From Paraburkholderia caballeronis (GTDB lineage: Bacteria > Pseudomonadota > Gammaproteobacteria > Burkholderiales > Burkholderiaceae): DNA of 64,000 nt. The notes under the pieces were generated by a model that saw only the letters and a program-made list of their open reading frames with translations, ran no database searches and had not been told where the DNA came from. Each line of letters begins with the position of its first letter. Position 1 is the stretch's first letter. Made by a program: the position numbers and the translations under genes. Positions 25,736 to 34,206 of the stretch are shown here, piece by piece. The DNA is taken from contig NZ_FNSR01000003.1 of assembly GCF_900104845.1 (NCBI RefSeq), forward strand, positions 930,001-994,000. The letters are read 5' to 3'.

Positions 25736-27061
25736 CTAACGCGCGATGCTGAAGCCGATCCGGGCGATCCACCGGCGCTTGTTGTAGTCGAGGATGTCCT
25801 CGCCGTAACCGTTGAAATAACCGATCCAGAGATAACCGCCCCATGCGTTGCGGAACAGCTTCGCGAGCGGATACGTGAACTGCGTGTCGATGCTGCCGTA
25901 GCCGGCTCGCGCGCCCTTGCGCAGCGTCGCCGCGAGTTGCGCGCCATCGGGGCTGCCGTACTTCACCAGCAGATCGACATAACCGCGATAGTCGGCGATG
26001 TCGTGGTTCTCGTCGGCCTTCACGACATAGTAGTAAATCTTCGGCGACACCGTCAGATGGGCGGACTGCACGTCGCCGAACTCCCAGGTCGGCCGCACGA
26101 ACAGGATATCGACGCTGCGCGATTCGGGACCGTCGCGCCCGTTCGACTCGTGGCCGAAACCCGCCATCAACCCCATCTGCGAGAACAGCGGGCTCTTCCA
26201 GCCGGTGTCCGGAATCGAGTAGATCAGTTGCGGCATGTAGCTCGTGTCGCGGAACGGACCCGACGTCTTGCGGATGTCCCACAGCGACGTCTGCGTGTAC
26301 GCGAAGTACAGGTTGTCCACGAAGCCGCGCGAACGCGGATCGTCCGGAATCACGAGCCGGAACTTGAAGCTGAACTGGAAGCGCGCGATGTTCTCGCCGT
26401 TCGAACCGTCCGCGAAGTAGATCGGCTCGAACGTGGACAGCCGGCCGCCGAGGAAGCGGTTCACGTCGGGCACCGGCGTCGCCGCCGCGGCGGTGGCGGC
26501 GGTCTCGCCGGCCGGCGTCGGCGTTATGTCGCCCGGCGTGGCTGGCGGCGGCAAGCCCGCCGACGCCCCGGCGGACATCGCGCCGGCCTCCGGCGCGGGC
26601 TTGCGCGTGAGCAGCACGACGACCGGCGACACGTCCATGCCCGGCACGTCCACCCGTACCGCGCCGCGCGCCCAGTCCGGCCACGGCGCGGAGAAGCGGA
26701 CCGCCTTCAGTTCGCCGCTCGCGAGTTCGACGCGGGCGGGCGCGCCGGCTTCGCGGGTCAGCGTCACGCGCCTCGGCGGCACGTCGCCGTTCGTCAGCGT
26801 GACGTCCAGATGCTCGGGGACCTCGACGCCGGACGGCGTCGGCTGGTCGCCGCTGTAGACGAGCGTGACCTGGAGCGGCGACAGCGTCGTCGCCTCGCGC
26901 GGCGGCCGGAGCACCGACACGGCGGCTGCCGCGAACCCCGCATGCAGGCAGCCGAGCGCCGCCGCGACGAGCACCGCCGGCCTCGCGAAACCGTGCCGTC
27001 GACGGCCGCCGACGGCACACGCAGCGTGCTCATTCGTTTGAACAAAAGATCGATTCCGCAT
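25736..27061 (-). CDS. pldA: Outer-membrane phospholipase A (OMPLA)
   Basis: The 441-residue outer-membrane enzyme hydrolyses the acyl chains of phospholipids that reach the outer leaflet. After a signal peptide (VLVAAALGCLHAGFAAAA) comes an N-terminal beta-sandwich extension, then a Pro/Ala linker near PASAGLPPPATPG. The 12-strand barrel begins at FEPIYFADGSN. The catalytic motif GFGHESNGRDG supplies His and Ser two apart. The barrel ends IARIGFSIAR. The ATG at 27061 has GAGG 7 nt upstream, while earlier in-frame starts lack a ribosome site. The N-terminal extension makes it longer than the E. coli enzyme (about 290 aa), as is common in Burkholderiales. Confidence 0.9.
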   Translation of the reverse strand: MRNRSFVQTNEHAACAVGGRRRHGFARPAVLVAAALGCLHAGFAAAAVSVLRPPREATTLSPLQVTLVYSGDQPTPSGVEVPEHLDVTLTNGDVPPRRVTLTREAGAPARVELASGELKAVRFSAPWPDWARGAVRVDVPGMDVSPVVVLLTRKPAPEAGAMSAGASAGLPPPATPGDITPTPAGETAATAAAATPVPDVNRFLGGRLSTFEPIYFADGSNGENIARFQFSFKFRLVIPDDPRSRGFVDNLYFAYTQTSLWDIRKTSGPFRDTSYMPQLIYSIPDTGWKSPLFSQMGLMAGFGHESNGRDGPESRSVDILFVRPTWEFGDVQSAHLTVSPKIYYYVVKADENHDIADYRGYVDLLVKYGSPDGAQLAATLRKGARAGYGSIDTQFTYPLAKLFRNAWGGYLWIGYFNGYGEDILDYNKRRWIARIGFSIAR

Positions 27062-27289
27062 GGAATGCCTCATTGAACAACGAACCGCTCCGGAGCGCGT
27101 CGCGCCTCCCCGCTGTTGCGTCGGTGGAAGCCGGGCATGCGCGAACGTAGCCGCCAGCATGCCTTTATTCCGCGAACGATGTCGGCTGCGTGCCGCATCG
27201 CTTGCGATGTCCATGTGTTACGCAGTGCGTGACTTCAGGTCATGCAGTTGCCGGTGGACCGGCGCGGTCCCGGCGCGGGGATTCGCCGC

Positions 27290-27440
27290 TGTGAACGAAT
27301 AATAGAGCTTGACACGGCGAGCCTTGAGGAATCAAAGGCTTGGCGATAGGCGTGATCGCGATCCATTGAAATAGAGTTCGACACAATTCCCGACTTGCTC
27401 CATGGAAGCGGGCATTTTGCGACAAAATAGTTGGACACAA
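27290..27440 (+). repeat. Left end of the Tn7-like element with three spaced sites
   Basis: Sites are TGTGAACGAATAATAGAGC followed by TTGACAC (27290-27315), AAATAGAGTTCGACACA (about 27369-27385) and GACAAAATAGTTGGACACA (27421-27439). The shared core is A-A-T-A-G-x-G/T-T-x-G-A-C-A-C, the same orientation each time. The flanking region back to 27062 is AT-rich, non-coding and upstream of pldA. Confidence 0.8.
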
Positions 27441-27518
27441 GTACGGCACGATGCGGGCTAAAGACCGATGGCACTTCACACGCATCACGCCGACCTGGTC
27501 TCCTTTCATATGCTCTAG

Positions 27519-27773
27519 TTAGCGCCGACAGTACCGCCATAACTTCACGATCGCCACATAGGCAAGCGTAGTTGCGACCAGGTTCATCACGACCGTAACC
27601 CAAAAAAATAGATCATCGGGGTCACGGATGCCTAACCGGTTAGCGGCGTGCAACCATGCGAGAGACTGGCTTTCTGTCCACTCCACAGGGTAGGGATGGA
27701 CATACGGCAAAAGAAGACGGAACAGGCCGCAGAACAGAACGACCTTGAACACCCTACGGACAAGTGTTGCCAT
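27519..27773 (-). CDS. Small membrane protein, probable immunity protein for the adjacent effector
   Basis: The 84-residue protein has two hydrophobic helices, about residues 8-26 (FKVVLFCGLFRLLLPYVH) and 56-78 (FFWVTVVMNLVATTLAYVAIV), with a polar loop PVEWTESQSLAWLHAANRLG between them. It ends with the basic tail KLWRYCRR. Both ends appear basic, so a hairpin in the inner membrane with the loop in the periplasm is likely. That is where a cell-wall effector acts. The ATG overlaps the effector gene by 20 bases, as expected for an effector-immunity pair. No database family was recognised by eye. The immunity role is inference from position, size and topology. Confidence 0.7.
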   Translation of the reverse strand: MATLVRRVFKVVLFCGLFRLLLPYVHPYPVEWTESQSLAWLHAANRLGIRDPDDLFFWVTVVMNLVATTLAYVAIVKLWRYCRR

Positions 27774-28272
27774 ACGTGATGACCTCGATTGTTCCGTATG
27801 CTTGAAGCCCTGAGTTGCGGGCCGGGATAGTCGTCGTGTGCAGGAATGCGTTGCGGATTCTCAGGAAATCAACGCGGCTCGGCAGGGTGATACAGCCTAG
27901 CGAAATCCCGCTCCCGCCTGCCGGATGTAGCCGGAAATGCCCGCGCTGGACGCCATTTACCCAAGTCGTGTCGTCAATCGCGCCATCATCCCGATACAGC
28001 GCGAACCATTCTGCGTGATGAGTCGCATGGCCCACGACCGAATTCAGCGTGTCTTTAGCCCACGCATAAGCCTGTGAGCGCGTCCCCCCTGTGGGGCGAT
28101 CCACTATCCAATACCTACCGGCAGGGATCGGGCCGTTATCGGGCACCATCGTGCAGCCACCCCGATTGAGGTATTGATTATTGCCGGAGTAGGCCATAAA
28201 CGTACCTACCCCAAAAATCGTCAGTGGTGAGAAAGGTTCGTTATTGACCAGAAATTTACCCTGATAAGTCAT
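27754..28272 (-). CDS. Tlde1-type (DUF2778) L,D-transpeptidase-fold type VI effector
   Basis: The 172-residue protein resembles the DUF2778 family, whose member Tlde1 is a type VI secretion effector that attacks target-cell peptidoglycan with an L,D-transpeptidase-like fold. Features are FGVGTFMAYSGNN near the N-terminus and GPIPAGRYWIVDRPTGG. The catalytic-type cluster HFRLHPAGGSGISLGCITL puts a His ahead of S-x-G-C. There is no signal peptide, as expected for an effector loaded in the Hcp tube. The ATG at 28272 follows AAGGGGGA, and a GTG one codon earlier is also possible. It starts 9 bp after hcp and overlaps the downstream small membrane protein gene. Confidence 0.85.
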   Translation of the reverse strand: MTYQGKFLVNNEPFSPLTIFGVGTFMAYSGNNQYLNRGGCTMVPDNGPIPAGRYWIVDRPTGGTRSQAYAWAKDTLNSVVGHATHHAEWFALYRDDGAIDDTTWVNGVQRGHFRLHPAGGSGISLGCITLPSRVDFLRIRNAFLHTTTIPARNSGLQAYGTIEVITYGNTCP

Positions 28273-28281
28273 CACTCCCCC

Positions 28282-28767
28282 TTACCCGCGTTCGTTCCAC
28301 GAGTCCGTGAATTTGATATTGCCGTCGAGATAGTGCCATGTGATGCGGTCGTACATCATGGAGACCGATTCGACATGATTGAGCGTGGACGCTTGCGACA
28401 GTTTCGTGTTGGACATGCCGGGGTTGACGCCGCAGACTTTCACGCCCTCCATTAGCATCACGAAATACACTTCCTCTTTCCCCGCATCGTTGATGCGATA
28501 CCACTTGATTTCGGCGGACTGCAACGTTTGGCCTTTTGCTACGGCCTTATAAAGATAAGGCGTCGCAGCATCAAACTCCTTTTCGAACGCGGCGACCGAG
28601 TGAGTTCGCGCGCCAGTTATCTTGCCGTTCGCAGCATCAACCGGCAGGTTTACGCCGTGTCCAAAACTGATAATTTCTATGCTGCCTTCGCGGCCTTGCA
28701 CGGTTGACGAGCCTTTGATATCTGCGCCGCCATCATCTTTAAGCCACATATACGCGGGAATCGGCAT
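28282..28767 (-). CDS. hcp: Hcp family type VI secretion tube protein
   Basis: The 161-residue product is an Hcp of the enterobacterial type. It starts MPIPAYMWLKDDGGADIKG, continues VQGREGSIEIISFGHGVNLP, and has FEKEFDAATPYLYKAVAKGQT and SAEIKWYRI. Hcp hexamers stack into the secreted tube and can carry small effectors in the lumen. The ATG at 28767 starts the conserved N-terminus, and a longer in-frame start is rejected. No sheath, membrane-complex, VgrG or ClpV gene is present in the window, so this is an orphan Hcp that must use an apparatus encoded elsewhere. The gene pair hcp-effector matches the order known around Tlde1 in Salmonella SPI-6. Confidence 0.93.
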   Translation of the reverse strand: MPIPAYMWLKDDGGADIKGSSTVQGREGSIEIISFGHGVNLPVDAANGKITGARTHSVAAFEKEFDAATPYLYKAVAKGQTLQSAEIKWYRINDAGKEEVYFVMLMEGVKVCGVNPGMSNTKLSQASTLNHVESVSMMYDRITWHYLDGNIKFTDSWNERG

Positions 28768-28920
28768 GCTGATTTTGTCCTTCGGTTGATTGAACGGGGT
28801 TCCGGTCGGTGCCGGAGCCCGAAACAATGAACGAAGACAGCAGTGCAACTCCATGATCTGGAATAAATAACTGCCTGACTGCTATCTGCCGATACCCATC
28901 GCTTCCGGGACGCGCTTCTC

Positions 28921-28986
28921 GTGTCAAACTCTATTGTTTTGTGTCAAGCGGTTTTGTCCTGTGTCGAACGCTATTGTTCGTTCACA
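28921..28986 (-). repeat. Right end of the Tn7-like element with three packed sites
   Basis: Three copies beginning GTGTC sit almost end to end, about 20 bp apart: GTGTCAAACTCTATTGTTT (28921), GTGTCAAGCGGTTTTGTCC (28941) and GTGTCGAACGCTATTGTTCG (28961), the last reaching the CACA tip at 28986. On the minus strand they read in the same sense as the left-end sites. The 150 bp inside them, up to the hcp start, probably hold the cassette promoter. Confidence 0.8.
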
Positions 28987-29336
28987 GTCGCCCGTTTCCG
29001 TTTCGACACAGCTCACATTGCACGGGCAACTTTCCGCATAACGGGCTGGCGCAATACGAAGCGACCCGCCGTCGGCGTGTCAAATGCGGCTTTTGCATGG
29101 AGGGCGGCCGTGAAAAAGCTCATCGGGTTTGCGCTGCCCCGGCTTTCCTGGCAATCGCCGGCTCGATCCAGTGTGTTGCCAGTTGCACCGCAGGGATGGC
29201 CTTCGTATGCACGCACGAAATCCGCCGTCAACGCCAATGACAACGCCCGCGTCCGCTCCCGCTCCACCGCATCGCCGGATATGCGACAGTGCGATGGCGA
29301 CCGACACCCGCGAACCGCCCACCGGCCGACCGCGCC

Positions 29337-30998
29337 ATGACCGACGACCCGCCCCCCACCGCCGCCCTGCCTCGCCGCCCCCGCAAGCCGCTGCTGCGGC
29401 GCGTCGCGACGCTGGTACGCTGGATCGTCGTCGCGCTGCTGGTGGTCGCGGTGCTGCTGCTCGCGTTTCGCGCGTACGACACGCGCAATGGACCGCCGTT
29501 GCAGTTGTGGCACAAGTACGTGCCGTCGGAACTGAGCGCGGCGGAGATCGACCGCGCCGACTGGCAGGCGTACGTGCAGCACGAAAACGCGCTGTTCGCC
29601 GACGTGCGCCGCAACGTCACCGACCGCCTGCCCGCCGAGGCGCGCATTCCGTCGAACCGCTATTTCCCGGGCAGTCCGCTTTATCCGGGCCGCTTCGATC
29701 ACGACTGGAACCGCTCGTACATCCTGCGCCCGGCCGGCCCGCCGGTCGGCGCGGTGGTGCTGCTGCACGGGCTGACCGATTCGCCGTACAGCCTGCGTCA
29801 CGTCGCGCAGCGTTACGTCGAGCACGGTTTCGTCGCGGTCGGCATCCGGCTGCCCGGACACGGCACGGTGCCGGCCGCGCTCACGCGGATCGACTGGGAA
29901 ACGTGGATGGCCGCGACGCGGCTCGCGGTCCGCGAAGCGCGCCGGCTCGCTGGCCCGGACCGGCCGCTCGACATCGTCGGTTATTCGAACGGCAGCGCGC
30001 TCGCGCTGAAGTACGCGATGGACGCGATCGAGAACGGCCGGCTCGCGAAGCCGCGTCAGTTGATCCTGCTGTCGCCGATGGTCGGCATCACGCGTTACGC
30101 GCGCTTCGCCGGCCTCGCGGAACTGCCGGCGCTGCTGCCGGCGTTCGCGAAAGCGGCATGGCTCGGCATCGTGCCGGAGTTCAATCCGTTCAAGTACAAC
30201 TCGTTCCCGGTGAACGGCGCACGGCAGTCGCACCGGCTGACCGCCTCGCTGCAGACGCAGATCGCGGCGCTGAGCCGCGACGGCCGGCTCGCGGCGCTGC
30301 CGCCGGTGCTGACGTTCCAGTCGGTCGCCGATTCCACCGTCAGCACCCCGGCGATCCTGCAGGCGCTGTACGCGTGGCTGCCCGCGAACGGCAGCGAACT
30401 GGTGCTGTTCGACGTGAACCGGAACGCGAAACCCGGCGTGCTCGTGAACCCGGCGGCGCTCACCGCCCTCGCGCGCATGATGCCCGCGCTGCCGCTGCGC
30501 TATCGCTTCACGGTGATCGCCAATTCGGCCGGCGACGCGCGGGTGTCCGAGCGGGTCGTCGAGCCGGGGCAGGCCATCGCGCGCGAGCGGCCGCTCGCGC
30601 TCGCGTATCCGCCGGACGTCGTGTCGCTGTCGCACGTCGCGGTGCCGTTCCCGCCCGACGATCCGCTGTACGGCTTCGCGCCCGCGCCGACGCCGGACGG
30701 ACAGCCCAAGTTCGGCGTCGAACTCGGCGCGCTGGTGGTGCGCGCGGAACGCGGCGTGCTGAACGTGAGCCTCGATTCGCTGTTCCGGATCGGTTCGAAT
30801 CCGTTTTTTCCGTATCTGCTCGAACGGCTCGACGGCTGGATCGATCGCGGCGCGCCGCGTGGAATCGCAGGCATCGCGCCAGAAGCCGGCGACGTTCCCG
30901 TGATACCGCCTCTTCCGCGCGAAGCGCCCGCCGCCGTGCCGTTCGACGAGATCGATCCGTTTTCGCGCGGCGGCAACGGCGATGCGATGACGCCTTGA
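29337..30998 (+). CDS. Membrane-anchored alpha/beta hydrolase
   Basis: The 553-residue protein has a cytosolic Pro/Arg-rich lead, one N-terminal membrane helix (LVRWIVVALLVVAVLLLAFRA, about residues 25-45) and then a periplasmic hydrolase domain. The alpha/beta-hydrolase core is seen as AVVLLHGLTDSPYSLRHVAQRY (oxyanion His-Gly), GIRLPGHGT and the nucleophile elbow DIVGYSNGSALALKYA. A candidate acid Asp is in SVADSTVS and a candidate His in SLSHVAVPFPPDDPLYG. It resembles lysophospholipase-type or esterase members, but the substrate is unknown. The ATG at 29337 is preferred over a GTG at 29289 because it puts a short basic lead before the anchor. The 3' end is partly repeated downstream. Confidence 0.82.
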   Translation: MTDDPPPTAALPRRPRKPLLRRVATLVRWIVVALLVVAVLLLAFRAYDTRNGPPLQLWHKYVPSELSAAEIDRADWQAYVQHENALFADVRRNVTDRLPAEARIPSNRYFPGSPLYPGRFDHDWNRSYILRPAGPPVGAVVLLHGLTDSPYSLRHVAQRYVEHGFVAVGIRLPGHGTVPAALTRIDWETWMAATRLAVREARRLAGPDRPLDIVGYSNGSALALKYAMDAIENGRLAKPRQLILLSPMVGITRYARFAGLAELPALLPAFAKAAWLGIVPEFNPFKYNSFPVNGARQSHRLTASLQTQIAALSRDGRLAALPPVLTFQSVADSTVSTPAILQALYAWLPANGSELVLFDVNRNAKPGVLVNPAALTALARMMPALPLRYRFTVIANSAGDARVSERVVEPGQAIARERPLALAYPPDVVSLSHVAVPFPPDDPLYGFAPAPTPDGQPKFGVELGALVVRAERGVLNVSLDSLFRIGSNPFFPYLLERLDGWIDRGAPRGIAGIAPEAGDVPVIPPLPREAPAAVPFDEIDPFSRGGNGDAMTP

Positions 30999-31256
30999 AC
31001 GGGGGCAGCCGCGCGTCGCTTGTCGAACCGCCGGCAGCAGCCCTCGGCACGCCCGGCATCACGACGAGCCGGAAGCGGACCGCCACCGTCCGACGGGATC
31101 GACCCGCTCTCGCGCAGCGGCGGCAACCGCGCGTCGCTTACCGCCCCGCCGGCGGCAGCGCGTGGCGCACCCGGCATCCCGACCGTCACCGCCGTCCGAC
31201 GAAACCGCGCCGTTCCCGCGCGGCGGCGACGGCGACGCGACGACGCCGTAAGCGGC
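30939..31256 (+). repeat. Decayed repeats of the hydrolase 3' end
   Basis: The gene's last codons (30939-30997) and the sequence just after them reappear imperfectly at 31088-31182 and again, shorter, at 31192-31256. Shared blocks include GACGRGATCGAYCCG, CCGCGCGTCGCTT and CCCGGCATC. Indels break the frame, so later copies are not part of the protein. They fill most of the gap to the convergent transporter gene. Confidence 0.75.
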
Positions 31257-31278
31257 AACATCCGCTCATCGCCGATCG

Positions 31279-33102
31279 TTACGCGGGCAGCAGCCACGGC
31301 ACGATCAGCACGCTGAGCGCCATCACGCCGAGCGCGAGCGGCGTGCCGATCCGCACGAAGTCGCCGAAGCTGTAGTTGCCGGCGGTGCTGACCAGCGTGT
31401 TGACCGGCGACGAGATCGGCGTCATGAACGCCGCCGACGACGCCAGCGCGACGATCATCGCGAACGGATACGGCGACGCATGCAGATGATGCGCGAGCGC
31501 AATCGCGACCGGCGCCATCAGCACGGCCGTCGCGGTGTTCGAGATCACGAGGCCGATCACCGCCGTCATCGCGAACACGCACGCGAGCACCGCGCGCACG
31601 CCAGCGCCGCCGACCACGTCGAGCAGCGCCTGCGCGGCCATGTCCACGCCGCCGGTGCGTTGCAGCGCGAGCGAAAACGGCAGCATCCCGACGATCAGCA
31701 CGAGGCTGCGCCAGTGAATCGAGCGATACGCGCTGTCGAGGTCGATGCAGCGGAACAGCCCCATCAGCAGGCAGCCGGCGAACGCGGCCTGCACGTTCGG
31801 CACCACGCCGAACAGCATCAGCACGACCACGACGAGCATCGACCCTACCGCATACGGCCCGCGCCGCGGCGACGGCGCGACCGACTCGCCTTCGGCCGGC
31901 ATCGCCAGCGTAATCAGGTCCGGGCCGTCCGACTGCAATGCGCGCAGCGCGCGCCACGGTCCAACCACCAGCAATGTGTCGCCGACCTTCAGCCGCTCGT
32001 TCTCCAGCCCGTAATCGTGCGTGTTGCGTCCGCGCCGCAGACCGACGATGGTCAGCCCATGCGCCGCGAGCAATGCGGACCCGCGCACGCCCGCGCCGAC
32101 CAGTCCCGAGTCCGGCGGCACCAGCGTCTCCGCCATCCCGACTTCGCCCGCGTGCTCGATGAAATACGCGCCGCCCATCGGCAGCGACGTCAGCGCGCAG
32201 CGTTCGCACAGCGGTTCGAGGTCGAGGCCGGCGACGGCCACGTCGACCAGCAGCACGTCGCCCGCATGCAGTTCGGTCGCGGGCAGCGCACTCAGCACGG
32301 CGACGCCGAAACGCACGCGCCGCTCGATCGCGATCACGCGCGCGCCGGATGCGCCGTCCAGTTGCACGTCGCCGAGCGGCGTGTTCGCGAGCGGCGACGA
32401 CGGCTCCACGCGCAGCCGGAACGCGCGGCCATGCAGACGGTACCGCTCGATCCAGTCGTACAGCGTCGGACGCGCCGGCGTCGGCGCGCCGCCGGCATCG
32501 CCGGGCGCGCGGCGCACCAGCAGCATGTAGCCGATCGCGAGCGCGAGCAGCGGCAAGCCGATCGGCGTGAACGAGAAGAACCGGAAGCCGGCCGCGCCCT
32601 CGCGCACCAGTTCGCTGTTCACGATCAGGTTCGGCGTCGTCGCGACCAGCGTCAGCATTCCGCTGACGAGTGCCGCGACGCTGGTCGGCATCAGCAGGCG
32701 GCTCTTCGGGATGCCGGTCTGCTGCGATACGCGCAGCACGATCGGAATGAAGATCGCGACGACCGCGGTCGAACTCATCACCGAGCCCATCAACGCGACG
32801 ACGCTCATCAGCAGCACGACGATGCGCCGTTCGCCTTCGCCGCCGCGCGAAATCAGCCAGTCGCCGACGCGCTGCGCGACGCCGGTCCGGACGAGCCCCT
32901 CGCCGAGCACGAACAGCGCCGCGATCAGCACGATGTTCGGATCGCTGAATCCCGCGAGCGCCTCGGGCACGGTGATGACGCCGGTCAGCGGCAGCGCGAC
33001 GATCATCGCGAGCGCGATCGCATCGACGCGCGGGCGGCCGATCACGAACAGCACGATCGCGATCGCGAGCAGCACCAGCACGGACAGCAACTCGACGGAC
33101 AT
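31279..33102 (-). CDS. SLC13/DASS-type transporter with central TrkA-C domains
   Basis: The 607-residue inner-membrane protein has two hydrophobic blocks (about residues 5-185 and 410-605), each with the DASS/ArsB-type signatures: GSVMSSTAVVAIFIPIV with LVATTPNLIVNS in the first half, and ISNTATAVLMAPVA with FMTPISSPVNTL in the second. Between them lies a hydrophilic insert of roughly 220 residues carrying two TrkA-C-like (RCK_C) modules (for example ALPATELHAGDVLLVDVAV). Such proteins move dicarboxylates, sulfate or other anions with sodium. The substrate is not readable. The ATG at 33102 starts the first helix, and the longer in-frame start is rejected. Confidence 0.87.
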   Translation of the reverse strand: MSVELLSVLVLLAIAIVLFVIGRPRVDAIALAMIVALPLTGVITVPEALAGFSDPNIVLIAALFVLGEGLVRTGVAQRVGDWLISRGGEGERRIVVLLMSVVALMGSVMSSTAVVAIFIPIVLRVSQQTGIPKSRLLMPTSVAALVSGMLTLVATTPNLIVNSELVREGAAGFRFFSFTPIGLPLLALAIGYMLLVRRAPGDAGGAPTPARPTLYDWIERYRLHGRAFRLRVEPSSPLANTPLGDVQLDGASGARVIAIERRVRFGVAVLSALPATELHAGDVLLVDVAVAGLDLEPLCERCALTSLPMGGAYFIEHAGEVGMAETLVPPDSGLVGAGVRGSALLAAHGLTIVGLRRGRNTHDYGLENERLKVGDTLLVVGPWRALRALQSDGPDLITLAMPAEGESVAPSPRRGPYAVGSMLVVVVLMLFGVVPNVQAAFAGCLLMGLFRCIDLDSAYRSIHWRSLVLIVGMLPFSLALQRTGGVDMAAQALLDVVGGAGVRAVLACVFAMTAVIGLVISNTATAVLMAPVAIALAHHLHASPYPFAMIVALASSAAFMTPISSPVNTLVSTAGNYSFGDFVRIGTPLALGVMALSVLIVPWLLPA

Positions 33103-33514
33103 GATGCCGGCTCCGGCTTTCGAAACAGACGGTTGACGATGGGCGGCGACGGTCGCGAACGACACGGAACGCCGCCTGCCGGCAGACGAAACGGAAACAA
33201 AAGCGGGAACGGCGGACGTGCGGGAAACGGAAAACCGGCTGCGGAATTCCCGTGCACAGGATAGCGGCAACGGGGAACGCGTGGGAAGCGGGAGCGGCTA
33301 TCGCCGATGTTCCGAGGGAATGGGCCGGCGCGCATCCGGGCTGGATTGCCCGGCGACGCAACGGCAAGAACGATATGGAGTGGAGAACGGGGGTGAAGAG
33401 CAAAGAACGACGGGACCCGTCTGGCGTCATCCATTGCGGCGATCCGGCGAATGCCGGACCGCCGCCGTGCGCCCGCGATACTTCGCGCGGACGCAGCTAC
33501 ACAGTGACGACTAC
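33103..33514. other. Spacer between the transporter and the RcnB-like gene
   Basis: This 412-bp gap contains the transporter promoter on the minus strand. Open frames cross it on both strands, but none shows a family motif or ribosome site. No terminator was recognised. Confidence 0.4.
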
Positions 33515-33829
33515 CTACCGCGCGATGACGCTGGCGATGATGCCAGTGCCGATCGCGGCGAGCACGTAGTCGCCGTTCACGCCGACCCACTGACAACCGC
33601 GCGGCGGTGCGTCGAGACTGTGTCCGCGCCAGTTGTCCACGACGAAGTTGTGATGGCGAAACGCCGCTGAAACTCGCTCGCCCGTGGGCCAGTCGCGGCC
33701 GATGCGGTCCACGCGCGCTTCGTGGACGATCGCGCGCTGAGGTCCAGGGTGAAGCGGCGCGGCGAACGAGAACGCGGATGCGCCAAGCAGCGTGAGCGCG
33801 ACGAAGGCGGCGATGATCTTTCTGGTCAT
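33515..33829 (-). CDS. RcnB-family periplasmic protein
   Basis: The 104-residue protein has a clear signal peptide (KIIAAFVALTLLGASAFSFA, cleaved at SFAAP) and a C-terminal RcnB-like domain: VVDNWRGHSLDAPPRGCQWVGVNGDYVLAAIGTGII. RcnB in E. coli tunes nickel and cobalt efflux, but most family members have no known role. No metal-transport genes lie nearby, so the function is open. The ATG at 33829 gives the signal peptide, and the longer in-frame start is rejected. Confidence 0.8.
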   Translation of the reverse strand: MTRKIIAAFVALTLLGASAFSFAAPLHPGPQRAIVHEARVDRIGRDWPTGERVSAAFRHHNFVVDNWRGHSLDAPPRGCQWVGVNGDYVLAAIGTGIIASVIAR

Positions 33830-34206
33830 GGAATTTGCCCCGGGTCGAATGAATCGGATAACGGCCTGCGCGACGATCAAGCTTCATGTGTCCGCCGCGA
33901 GACGCGGTCATGGCGTTCGACGATAAAAGCGTCCGTGAACCGTTGCCGAAGACCGGCGAGGCATCCGGTCGTCAGGATGGCGAATGACCAGGAAGGAGAA
34001 CCAGGCGTTGCAGTCCCGCGATTCACATGGATCGCGCATCCGGGCCATCGGGCGCCGGCGTACTTTCACTTTGCCTTCAAATCGGGGGCATTGTATCGAC
34101 CGACGATCCGTTTTCGAGACAATCCGCAGCGTTTTACTGGGGTTTACCCTTGGTTATCAAACGAACGAAGCGGTTTCATCACGGACCAGGCGCCCGACAC
34201 GCCCCG
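33830..34206. other. Non-coding gap, nothing recognised
   Basis: This 377-bp gap lies between two minus-strand envelope-protein genes. The part 34050-34170 is AT-richer and likely promoter DNA for the RcnB-like gene. No gene or repeat was recognised. Confidence 0.4.

Larger units (their letters stand above)
27290..28986. mobile_element. Non-autonomous Tn7-like element carrying a type VI secretion cassette
   Basis: The 1697-bp segment begins TGTGAACGAATAATAG and ends with the near-complement CTATTGTTCGTTCACA. Each end carries three copies of a site like GACAAAATAGTTGGACACA, all pointing inward. Left copies are spaced (27290, 27364, 27415), while right copies are packed head-to-tail within 28921-28986. 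This asymmetry, the TGTG/CACA tips and the site sequence resemble Tn7 TnsB-binding ends as I remember them. The 5-bp flanks are GCCGC (27285-27289) and GTCGC (28987-28991), a 4-of-5 match to a target duplication. No transposase is inside. The cargo is three minus-strand genes of lower GC than the chromosome, so the element would need transposition proteins supplied in trans. Confidence 0.75.

Noticed and set aside
29004..29019. GTTTCGACACAG just outside the right end of the Tn7-like element, similar to an end site
   Set aside because: Only half the site matches and there is no paired partner. It could be a remnant of another end but is too short to claim.
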